A DNA stretch of 8,421 nucleotides from Methanobacterium sp. (GTDB taxonomy: Archaea; Methanobacteriota; Methanobacteria; Methanobacteriales; Methanobacteriaceae). The notes under the pieces were generated by a model that ran no database searches, was not told the DNA's origin, and saw nothing but the letters and a program-made list of their open reading frames with translations. The stretch is from the NCBI GenBank assembly GCA_003162115.1, contig PMMV01000006.1, positions 1 to 8,421 on the forward strand, given 5' to 3'. The position numbers and the translations under genes were made by a program. Below, in pieces: positions 1 through 6,095 of the stretch. The number at the start of each line of letters is the position of its first letter. The stretch's first letter is position 1.

Positions 1-410
1 ACTCATACGGCAAGAGTATCAGTCCATTGAAAATTGAGTGCATGCTAAAGCATATTAATGGAGTATCAGAGGTCATGGTTGTTGGGGATGAAAAACCATA
101 CTGTATTTCTTTGATATGGGTTGATGAAGATATTGATCCAGACAAAATATCAATTGCAATTAAAAATGTTAATTCTAAACTTTCAAATCCTGAGAAAATT
201 AAACGTTGGGTAATCTTAAAAAATGATCTTTCAATAGAACATGGTGATCTTACAGCTAATCTAAAATTAAAAAGGGAAAATATTCTTAAACGGCATCAAG
301 ATATTGTTAAATTAATTTATAATGATGAATGTAGGCAAAAACTCAGAGAAGAATCACCAAACTTTAATATTATTCACATAGGTTATGAAGGGAGAACATA
401 TGAGTATTAA
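1..410 (+). CDS. Acyl-CoA synthetase / AMP-dependent synthetase (ANL family), C-terminal fragment
   Basis: This is the 3' end of a gene cut by the left edge of the window; the frame is open from base 3 to the TAA at 408-410. The visible 136 residues look like the small C-terminal domain of AMP-forming acyl-CoA synthetases, which rotates over the active site for the CoA-transfer step. Near the edge it reads SYGKSISPLKIE, matching the conserved GKxISPxxIE motif at the start of this domain. Then follows a VMVVGDEKPY strand as in family members. Near the end is DLTANLKLKR, matching the LTPTLKLKR-type A10 motif with its catalytic lysine in long-chain fatty acyl-CoA synthetases. Known family reaction: carboxylate + ATP + CoA gives acyl-CoA + AMP + PPi. 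The chain length or type of substrate cannot be read, because the acyl pocket lies outside the window. The gene overlaps the next one by 11 bases, so the two are probably cotranscribed. Base composition looks more AT-rich than in the ehb genes. Confidence 0.85.
   Translation, partial: SYGKSISPLKIECMLKHINGVSEVMVVGDEKPYCISLIWVDEDIDPDKISIAIKNVNSKLSNPEKIKRWVILKNDLSIEHGDLTANLKLKRENILKRHQDIVKLIYNDECRQKLREESPNFNIIHIGYEGRTYEY
391..394 (+). promoter_or_regulatory. Ribosome binding site deciding the start at 400
   Basis: GGAG lies five bases before the ATG at 400, inside the end of the upstream synthetase gene. An in-frame ATG at 385 has no comparable site, so 400 is the better start. Confidence 0.55.
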
Positions 411-1011
411 ATTGCTTTTACTATCAATTTGGATGCCAGAATTTATATTAATTAATGAACTAGAAAAAACATCTGAAATAACCAACAAATATCTTGACAT
501 GCTTTTAAAGAGGTATTCAATCCCGATACCAACTGTGAAAAAGCCATTGAAAGGAAACCTTAAAGAACGCAGGTTAATTATGGCTGCAGACCATAATATT
601 CGTGTAAAAAGCCTTATTGATGGGTTAGGGTTTGAAGATGCTTTAAAAATCGGCAGGACTGAACTGTTTAAAACAGGACACATAATGGGATGTGATGCAA
701 GGAAACGCCTTGGAGTTAAAACTGTAAAGGATGCCATTGTAGCAGCGCGTATACTTTACAGGGTACTTGGAATAAATTTTACAACTGAAGAGAATGGGAA
801 AGATGTAGTATTAAGGATTAAATCCTGTGAACTCGCGACTCAATACTCTCCTGAGACATGCAAAATTATGAGCGCTGCAGACGAAGGTGTTTTAAAGGGT
901 TTAAATAAAAAAATGAGCATGAAGTTCACAAAACGGATAACAGAAGGTGCAGAAGAATGTACAGCCTGTATAAGCATTAATTCTAAAATCAATGAATGGG
1001 GGGAAAAATGA
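400..1011 (+). CDS. Uncharacterised protein, possibly related to the L-2-amino-thiazoline-4-carboxylate hydrolase family
   Basis: A 203-residue soluble protein whose function I cannot assign. The start at 400 is chosen because a GGAG precedes it; an in-frame ATG at 385 would add five residues. The N-terminal part (residues 1-130) is mostly helical in character, with a hydrophobic patch LLLLSIW at 5-11 too short for a confident membrane segment. The C-terminal part (about 136-193) carries most of the recognisable features: C143, the segment [20 protein letters not shown] at 149-168, and [17 protein letters not shown] at 176-192, giving cysteines at 143, 154, 187 and 190. This arrangement (a CP/YxPE-C stretch, an acidic residue before a GLN turn, then a TEG...C strand) recalls the PF14196 hydrolase-like and V4R-like small-molecule binding folds, but the match is by eye only. 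It sits between an acyl-CoA synthetase gene, which it overlaps by 11 bases, and an FAD oxidoreductase gene, whose start overlaps its stop. A role in the same pathway is inferred from this coupling. Confidence 0.8.
   Translation: MSIKLLLLSIWMPEFILINELEKTSEITNKYLDMLLKRYSIPIPTVKKPLKGNLKERRLIMAADHNIRVKSLIDGLGFEDALKIGRTELFKTGHIMGCDARKRLGVKTVKDAIVAARILYRVLGINFTTEENGKDVVLRIKSCELATQYSPETCKIMSAADEGVLKGLNKKMSMKFTKRITEGAEECTACISINSKINEWGEK
998..1003 (+). promoter_or_regulatory. Ribosome binding site for the GMC oxidoreductase
   Basis: A run of six G (GGGGGG) ends four bases before the ATG at 1008. It lies within the preceding gene and supports a start at 1008 or 1011 rather than the in-frame ATG at 996, which lies upstream of and overlaps the start of this run. 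Confidence 0.5.
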
Positions 1012-2294
1012 TGAAAGCAATAGTTGTAGGTTCTGGTGCAGGAGGTGGAACAGCAGCACTTGAATTAGCTTTGAAAGGTTATGAAGTTACAATATTAGAA
1101 GCTGGAAAACCATTTAAACCATTCACTCGACATCTTACCCTGACTGAACCACTTCGTAGACTCGGTCTACTAGGTGATGAAAAGACCATAACCCGAATAT
1201 TTCCATACATGGATGCATTTCGGTCGAATAAGGATCTTGTACTAGTAAGGGGAATAACAACAGGTGGTTCGACTGTAATATCTTGTGGTAACATGGTAAG
1301 AGCCGATAATGGTTTCAAAGAATTAGGACTAGATCTCACACCCGAATTTGAAGAAATCGAAGATCGAATAGATATCAGACCTATACCCCTGAAAAGATGG
1401 AGACCATTAACTCGGAAGATGTATGATTCGGCAAAAATATTGGGATTAAACCCTAATCCAACACCAAAAGCTGTTAAATTGCATGAATGCAATTCGTGCG
1501 GACTTTGTGAGATGGGCTGTTCCGCAGGTGCTAGGTGGGATTCCACTCAATTTTTGGACGAAGCAATTAAATTAGGGGCAGTACTCATAACATCATCGCG
1601 AGTTGAAAAGGTTTTGATTGAAAAAAATCGTGTTCATGGAGTTTTAGTTCGATCGGGTCGTACAACTAGGATAATCAAAGCCGATGTAGTAGTACTTGCT
1701 GCTGGAGGAGTTGGAACAGCTCAGATATTAAAAGCATCAGGCCTTGATGCAGAAGACAAACTTTGGGTTGATATAGTCTTAACTCTTGGTGGTACTTTTA
1801 AAGATTCTAAACAGCTTAATGAACCTCCAATGGCATGGTATACTGAACATGAAGACTTCATATTATCTCCATATTTAGATATACTATCCCATTTCTTTCA
1901 TAAACCATGGCGAAATGTTTCATTAAATGATAGAGTTGGAATTATGGTAAAACTAGCAGACTTGGAAAATGGAACTGTATTTTCCGATGGTAAAGTAGAG
2001 AAGGAAGTTACAGAGGAAGATGAAAATAAAATTGACAATGCAGTTTACTATGCTAGAGAAATAATGGAAGCTTCGGGTGTTTCAGGTCCGTTTGTAAAAG
2101 GAATGTACAATGGAGGACATCTAGGTGGTACAGTTCCTCTGAAAAGAGAGGATGTCTCATCGATGAAACCATCGGGGTTACCTGAAGACCTATGGGTTGC
2201 CGATCTTTCTCTGGCACCTCGTTCACAAGGTCTTCCAACTATAATGTTAACTTCTGCACTAGCAATGAGAGTTTGCCGTAATATAACAGAATAA
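1008..2294 (+). CDS. GMC-family FAD-dependent oxidoreductase with CX2CX2CX3C iron-sulfur-type motif
   Basis: A 428-residue flavoprotein of the glucose-methanol-choline oxidoreductase superfamily. Residues 4-33 form the FAD-binding beta-alpha-beta fold: GSGAGG at 8-13 (GxGxxG) and E31 for the ribose. [15 protein letters not shown] at 81-95 matches the GMC region contacting the flavin, [15 protein letters not shown] near 235-250 matches the second GMC signature, and the C-terminal [10 protein letters not shown]...LTSALAMR closes the FAD domain. H371 in HLGGT is in the place of the usual HxxGT active-site region. In the position where many GMC enzymes have an NP pair this protein has LP (409-410). 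Cysteines 161, 164, 167 and 171 form a CX2CX2CX3C motif of the type that binds a [4Fe-4S] cluster. The protein is shorter than typical GMC enzymes (about 500-600 residues), mostly by a reduced substrate domain. The start codon at 1008 overlaps the upstream stop (ATGATGA); ATG 1011 is possible. The substrate is probably an alcohol or aldehyde but cannot be read; electron transfer to ferredoxin rather than O2 is an inference from the cluster motif and the anaerobic setting. Confidence 0.87.
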   Translation: MMKAIVVGSGAGGGTAALELALKGYEVTILEAGKPFKPFTRHLTLTEPLRRLGLLGDEKTITRIFPYMDAFRSNKDLVLVRGITTGGSTVISCGNMVRADNGFKELGLDLTPEFEEIEDRIDIRPIPLKRWRPLTRKMYDSAKILGLNPNPTPKAVKLHECNSCGLCEMGCSAGARWDSTQFLDEAIKLGAVLITSSRVEKVLIEKNRVHGVLVRSGRTTRIIKADVVVLAAGGVGTAQILKASGLDAEDKLWVDIVLTLGGTFKDSKQLNEPPMAWYTEHEDFILSPYLDILSHFFHKPWRNVSLNDRVGIMVKLADLENGTVFSDGKVEKEVTEEDENKIDNAVYYAREIMEASGVSGPFVKGMYNGGHLGGTVPLKREDVSSMKPSGLPEDLWVADLSLAPRSQGLPTIMLTSALAMRVCRNITE

Positions 2295-2458
2295 TATTAC
2301 TCATAACTAAGAATTTGTCTTCAGAACATCAAATTTTATTGAGAAATTGAATTTTTAGTGTAATAACCTTCATTGAATAAATGTAACTGTGATAATAACC
2401 TTTAATATCATTTTATGATTTATGGAACCAATGACAAAAAATAATAATTTATTTAAAT

Positions 2459-2487
2459 AAAAAAATCAATGAACTTGATTAAAAAAA
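2459..2487 (-). terminator. Poly-T terminator region for the ehb transcript
   Basis: On the minus strand, just past the ehbP stop, two runs of seven T occur (complement of A-runs at 2481-2487 and 2459-2465). Archaeal RNA polymerase terminates at such oligo-T tracts without needing a hairpin. The position, in a convergent gap before the end of the opposing oxidoreductase gene, fits the 3' end of the ehb operon. Confidence 0.55.
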
Positions 2488-2497
2488 GAATCCCGAT

Positions 2498-2773
2498 TTA
2501 TTCATTCTTCAATTTTTTTTCTTCTTTGAGTTTTTCAAGCTTAATTTTGGCCTTTCTGAAATTTCTTAGAAAACTGTCTTCTTCGGTTATTGGTGTAATT
2601 TCAAGACCCAATTTGCGATGCTCTTCTATCCAGTCTTCTGTAAAGACAGGAATATCTATTTTGATAGGTTCTTCTGTTGGATTAACAACTATTAAGTTTC
2701 TATAAGGGAACTGTGTTTCAACTATGTATCCGCCAACACTAACTATGTGCATGGGTCTAACAACGAACTTCAT
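2498..2773 (-). CDS. ehbP: Energy-converting hydrogenase B subunit P (EhbP)
   Basis: A 91-residue soluble protein recognised as EhbP from its sequence and its place directly after ehbO; a family of this name is known only from methanogens and has no assigned catalytic role. The start is the ATG at 2773 ([10 protein letters not shown]), placed after AGGTGAT at 2778-2784 with four bases between. The N-terminal two thirds look like mixed beta structure ([15 protein letters not shown], then [19 protein letters not shown]). The last 25 or so residues are strongly charged and helical ([19 protein letters not shown]) and may form a coiled coil or a surface contact. There is no cysteine, no metal motif and no membrane segment, so it is probably a peripheral accessory or assembly subunit of the Ehb complex; that role is inferred. 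It is the last gene of the run here, separated from ehbO by 90 bases. Confidence 0.87.
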   Translation of the reverse strand: MKFVVRPMHIVSVGGYIVETQFPYRNLIVVNPTEEPIKIDIPVFTEDWIEEHRKLGLEITPITEEDSFLRNFRKAKIKLEKLKEEKKLKNE

Positions 2774-2777
2774 AACA

Positions 2778-2784
2778 ATCACCT
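2778..2784 (-). promoter_or_regulatory. Ribosome binding site of ehbP
   Basis: AGGTGAT on the minus strand, complementary to the archaeal 16S rRNA 3' end, four bases before the ATG at 2773. An in-frame GTG lies within this site and is therefore unlikely to be the start. Confidence 0.6.
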
Positions 2785-2828
2785 TTTAAATTATTTTTTA
2801 TTACTTCCATATAATATTCTTAGAATAA

Positions 2829-2871
2829 TCCTTAAATTCACTGTATAGGTTAATAAAATGAATTTAAAGGA
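2829..2871 (-). repeat. Imperfect inverted repeat at the ehbO/ehbP junction
   Basis: On the plus strand TCCTTAAATTC (2829-2839) and GAATTTAAAGGA (2860-2871) are complementary over 11 base pairs with a single bulged base, separated by 20 bases. One arm covers the ehbO stop codon. In RNA this could form a hairpin between ehbO and ehbP. It is not followed closely by a long T-run on the minus strand, so it does not look like a simple terminator; a processing, stability or attenuation role is possible. Confidence 0.4.
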
Positions 2872-3856
2872 ATGATGCTATTATTGCCAGTATTCCAATA
2901 ACAGACACGCCCGCAACTGTTGGATAAAACTGTTTATAAGTAAATATAGGAGAAAATGCACTCATAACCGCCATTAATATTGGGAATATCAAAGCAACAA
3001 CTATTGTCACTAATATAGTCCAACTAAACAGATTTGGAGGTATTCCTAGAAACAAAGTTGTAAAAATACTTGCAAGAACAAACATTAAGAAACCTCTTGT
3101 GATATAATTGTATGCCCGGTATTTAGCTGCATATTCCATTAAAGGACCTTCAATAACATCTGCTTTGGTTTTTAGAATCGCGAATGGGTATTCATTTAAG
3201 AGTATCATATAACCTATGAAGAAGACTATGGCGCCTAAAACGCCAGCCAATGTGAAAAGTACAGGTCCATGGATTTGCTGATATGCTACGATACCACTTA
3301 GATATATACTCTTTGTCATTGCAACAGGAACGAACAATGCAATGTACAATGGAAACGATCCAAAGGCTATTAATCTGAATGCTCTTAGTGAGCTGAGTTC
3401 TTCCAAGTAAGATCTAGGGGAATCTGGATGTTTAGCTCCTTTAACAATGTCTGGAAATGGCATTTTAAGAGACATAATCGACTTTGAAAGTGAACCCATA
3501 AACATGTAGATTACTTCTTCAATCTTCAAAAGACCTACAAGAGCTATGATACTTGTAAATGCAGCAAATACATAAAGTTGTGGCATTGTAAGTAATAATA
3601 TAAATAATACAGATAAAAAACTTATTATTGGAAGGGCATTATATAATTTAGGCATGGGTGAGTTGGGGTTAATTGTTTCCTTAAAGAAAAATTTGATAGG
3701 TGCCATAATACCTGCACTGGATATTGGTGGGCCAACTCTCTGCTGTATTCTTGCCTGTACAAACTTCCTTTCGATTCCTGGAAGCCATACACTGACTAAT
3801 AATGCCACTATTAATGTTCCAATTACGGCGATTAGGGAATTTAGTGCTGTCATCAT
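2864..3856 (-). CDS. ehbO: Energy-converting hydrogenase B subunit O, NuoH/HycD-like membrane subunit (EhbO)
   Basis: A 330-residue integral membrane protein of the NuoH/ND1/HycD/EchB family, which anchors the hydrogenase module to the membrane and links cluster reduction to ion movement. [18 protein letters not shown] at 27-44 is the hallmark of the first cytoplasmic loop (E29, R30, R36, R40, GP). A second family-typical stretch reads [19 protein letters not shown] in the middle of the protein, with acidic residues that in complex I line the quinone/ion channel entrance. About eight hydrophobic segments are visible, beginning at residues 5-25 and ending at about 310-330, consistent with the family's usual eight-helix core and length. 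Two adjacent ATG codons occur at 3856 and 3853; AAGGAG (3860-3865) is three and six bases away respectively, so the second may be the real start. The gene begins nine bases after the ehbN stop. In vivo it should sit directly against EhbM and EhbN. Confidence 0.93.
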   Translation of the reverse strand: MMTALNSLIAVIGTLIVALLVSVWLPGIERKFVQARIQQRVGPPISSAGIMAPIKFFFKETINPNSPMPKLYNALPIISFLSVLFILLLTMPQLYVFAAFTSIIALVGLLKIEEVIYMFMGSLSKSIMSLKMPFPDIVKGAKHPDSPRSYLEELSSLRAFRLIAFGSFPLYIALFVPVAMTKSIYLSGIVAYQQIHGPVLFTLAGVLGAIVFFIGYMILLNEYPFAILKTKADVIEGPLMEYAAKYRAYNYITRGFLMFVLASIFTTLFLGIPPNLFSWTILVTIVVALIFPILMAVMSAFSPIFTYKQFYPTVAGVSVIGILAIIASFL

Positions 3857-3865
3857 GATCTCCTT

Positions 3866-4999
3866 TTATATTTTGATTATCTGGATTGCTCGATCCGTGC
3901 ATGTGAAACAAGGGTCGCACTGAACTATTGCGAGCTGTGCATCTGTTATATGGTGGCCTACAGCAGCGTACTGCATTGCACCAATATTGGTAATTGAAGG
4001 TGTTCTTATTATACAGTTTCTAACTCTTCCATCTTCAAGAGAATAGGAATGATAGAGCTTACCCCTTGGAACCTCGATATAACTCTTGGTAATCGGTGCA
4101 TCCTGCATCTCCCAACTTCTGTTGGTTATTTTACCACCAGGGAGATTATCAAGTGCTTGTCTTATTATTTTTATAGCCTCTGGAATTTCAAGTACCCTCA
4201 CAAGTAGGTTTGATTTGACATCTCCATCGTCCTGGGTTATTACATCGAATTCAAATGGGTCATAGGATTCCATTTCCCGCCTAAGATCGGTTTCCACACC
4301 AGTAGATCTTAGTGTTGGGCCTGTAGCAGCCAGTTTAATAGCTTGTTTCTGTGTTAGAACACCTACTCCGGTTATACGTGCCATGATCATTGGATCGGAC
4401 ACAAATCTATCTGCAAATTCTAATATTTTCTCCTCGATTATGTCCATGCCTTCCCTGATCTTCAGTATCCTCATTTCATCAAGTTCACAGCGGGGTCTGA
4501 CACCACCAATTATGGAAACTCCATACTGTACCCTGTTACCTCCAATCATCCTTAAAAGTTCCATAACTGTTTCCCGTATATAGAAAAACCTCATTGCAAA
4601 GGTTTCATGACCTAAGACTTCACTTCCATGGGCTAGATAAAGCATATGACTGTGTAACCGTTCTAGTTCTTCCATTATAACCCTTATGTATTGGGCCCTT
4701 TCAGGTACATCAATTCCTATTGCCTTCTCAGCCACCAGAACAGAGTTCCATATGTGGCTGTTTGAACATATACCACAGATTTTCTCGGTTAAACTGTTGG
4801 CTTTTTCAACAGGCAGACCTTCCATTATTCTTTCAATACCTCTATGGTTGATTCCTACCGTTATTTCAGCATCCCTTACAATTTCATCCTCAACAAATAA
4901 TCTAACCCTGTAGGGTTCTATTGCTGCTGAGTGAACTGTTCCCATAGTAATTTCTGTTTCAATGACCTTTTTATCAGTCATCTTGTTATCTTCATTCAT
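3866..4999 (-). CDS. ehbN: Energy-converting [NiFe]-hydrogenase B large subunit (EhbN)
   Basis: The 377-residue catalytic large subunit of a group 4 [NiFe]-hydrogenase, homologous to EchE, HycE and complex I NuoD. It holds the Ni-Fe(CN)2CO centre that splits or forms H2. The N-terminal nickel motif is [10 protein letters not shown] with C75 and C78, and the C-terminal one is DPCFTCTDR with C364 and C367, so all four nickel-binding cysteines are present. NHRGIER at 51-57 matches the conserved segment shared with NuoD. The protein ends only seven residues after the TDR where maturation endopeptidases cut in many hydrogenases. The ATG at 4999 follows AAGGTGG. It lies 62 bases after the ehbM stop and nine bases before ehbO. 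Together with EhbM, EhbL and EhbO it forms the hydrogenase module that reduces low-potential ferredoxin with H2 at the cost of the ion gradient, known in methanococci to serve mainly carbon assimilation. Confidence 0.95.
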   Translation of the reverse strand: MNEDNKMTDKKVIETEITMGTVHSAAIEPYRVRLFVEDEIVRDAEITVGINHRGIERIMEGLPVEKANSLTEKICGICSNSHIWNSVLVAEKAIGIDVPERAQYIRVIMEELERLHSHMLYLAHGSEVLGHETFAMRFFYIRETVMELLRMIGGNRVQYGVSIIGGVRPRCELDEMRILKIREGMDIIEEKILEFADRFVSDPMIMARITGVGVLTQKQAIKLAATGPTLRSTGVETDLRREMESYDPFEFDVITQDDGDVKSNLLVRVLEIPEAIKIIRQALDNLPGGKITNRSWEMQDAPITKSYIEVPRGKLYHSYSLEDGRVRNCIIRTPSITNIGAMQYAAVGHHITDAQLAIVQCDPCFTCTDRAIQIIKI

Positions 5000-5061
5000 A
5001 AATCCACCTTTTAATTTCTATATTTATTAAATTCATATATGGTGCAGATTGATTTTAAGCG

Positions 5062-5508
5062 TCATTTTGCATTGAGTAGTAATGGTAGAGCCGCAACAAC
5101 GCCGGAGAGTATGTCTTCGGGTCTGACAGCACAGCCTGGAACTTTCGCATCTACAGGAATAATCTTGTCAACTGGTCCTGCAATTTCTTCTGATGGTATA
5201 TCACCATGTATGTTCTTGTAAACTCCCCCCATCAGTGCGCATGCCCCTGCAGCAATAACAGCCTTTGGTTCTGGGATTGCATTATATATTTCTATTAATG
5301 GTTTTTCATTGTGTTTTGTTACAGGACCTGTAACCACCAGTACATCGGCCTCCCTTGGATTCCATGTTAAAAAAACCTTGTACTGTTCTGCATCGTACTT
5401 TGGAGAGAATATGCAGTTTACTATTTCAATGTCGCAGCCGTTGCATCCTCCGGTGTAAACAAGCATTACATGAATGGCTCTTGCCCTTGAATATGATTTT
5501 AAGCTCAT
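5062..5508 (-). CDS. ehbM: Energy-converting [NiFe]-hydrogenase B small subunit (EhbM)
   Basis: A 148-residue small subunit of the NuoB/EchC/HycG family, which carries the single [4Fe-4S] cluster nearest to the NiFe site. The four expected ligands are visible: C22 and C25 in [11 protein letters not shown]90 in [10 protein letters not shown] and C126 in [10 protein letters not shown]. The pattern GPVT near residue 61 and the PGC..RPEDIL ending are typical of the family. The length matches other group 4 small subunits, which lack the C-terminal multi-cluster domain of uptake hydrogenases. There is no Tat signal peptide, as expected for an enzyme facing the cytoplasm. The ATG at 5508 is preceded by AGAGGAATGAT. 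A 101-base AT-rich gap separates it from ehbL upstream, the longest spacer seen within this run. Confidence 0.94.
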   Translation of the reverse strand: MSLKSYSRARAIHVMLVYTGGCNGCDIEIVNCIFSPKYDAEQYKVFLTWNPREADVLVVTGPVTKHNEKPLIEIYNAIPEPKAVIAAGACALMGGVYKNIHGDIPSEEIAGPVDKIIPVDAKVPGCAVRPEDILSGVVAALPLLLNAK

Positions 5509-5609
5509 ATCATTCCTCTTTAAAGGTTATAGTAATTTTAATGATTTTTTTTGCTTTAAGTTATTTTTTAATAAATTGTTGATAATCTGAATTTGTTTTA
5601 TGATGATCT

Positions 5610-6095
5610 CTACTCCTTCCTCTTTTTTAATATGGTTGAATCTGATAAGTACTGAGAAATAAAGGCAATTTTGTCATCAGAAATTTTAACAGGCTGCTCT
5701 AAAAGCTTTGATATGTCAGATTCCACAACTCCAACATCATTTGGGTGTATGGTACCTGCTTCTCCGAAAAGAGCATATAATGGACAAAAATCGTGACAGT
5801 AGTAACAGTTAACACATTTGAAACTGTCTAATACAGGTAGCTGTTCCTTTACCAGGCCTTCCATAAGTTTGATTGGTTCTTGAAGTTTCACCATTTCAAT
5901 TGCCTGTGTTGGACATGCATTGGCACATCCTCCGCAACCTATACAAGAAACCTCAGCAACCTTCTCTGTTGGAACTATCCGCCCTTCAAGTATTTTGCTT
6001 CGCAGTTCCATGTCAGTAACCCTGTCGGATGCAAAAATGATCCTTTTCGAGTTGGTGATAATTCCCTCCAGGAATATTCTGATTAAATTTTTCAT
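5610..6095 (-). CDS. ehbL: Energy-converting hydrogenase B 2x[4Fe-4S] ferredoxin subunit (EhbL)
   Basis: A 161-residue ferredoxin-like subunit of the NuoI/HycF/EchF type. Two classical motifs are present: C51-x2-C54-x2-C57-x3-C61-P and C94-x2-C97-x2-C100-x3-C104-P, enough for two [4Fe-4S] clusters. In related complexes these clusters carry electrons between the small-subunit cluster and the external ferredoxin or a polyferredoxin. The spacing between the two motifs is longer than in bacterial ferredoxins, as in other NuoI-like subunits. The N-terminal 45 residues and the C-terminal 50 residues have no cluster motif and probably dock onto the complex. The start ATG overlaps the ehbK stop as ATGA, and GAGGT lies just upstream inside ehbK, so translation of the two is probably coupled. 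The stop is TAG. Confidence 0.9.
   Translation of the reverse strand: MKNLIRIFLEGIITNSKRIIFASDRVTDMELRSKILEGRIVPTEKVAEVSCIGCGGCANACPTQAIEMVKLQEPIKLMEGLVKEQLPVLDSFKCVNCYYCHDFCPLYALFGEAGTIHPNDVGVVESDISKLLEQPVKISDDKIAFISQYLSDSTILKKRKE

Noticed and set aside
27..410. A TTG at 27 as the start of a 127-residue gene
   Set aside because: The frame is open to the window edge and the residues before it (SYGKSISP) belong to a conserved synthetase motif, so the gene begins outside the window.
1079..1546. Minus-strand open frame of 155 codons inside the oxidoreductase gene
   Set aside because: The opposite strand encodes clear GMC motifs through this stretch, and the antisense product looks like no protein family.
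2469..2705. Plus-strand frame rich in Ser, Phe and Leu over ehbP
   Set aside because: This is the antisense of the lysine- and glutamate-rich end of ehbP and has no start signal of its own.
3681..3920. Minus-strand frame across the ehbN/ehbO junction
   Set aside because: It overlaps the conserved nickel motif of EhbN and the conserved first loop of EhbO in another frame.
5015..5035. TATA-like AATAAATATAG before ehbN on the minus strand
   Set aside because: A start about 25 bases downstream would fall next to the ATG and leave out the ribosome binding site, so it is probably just AT-rich spacer.
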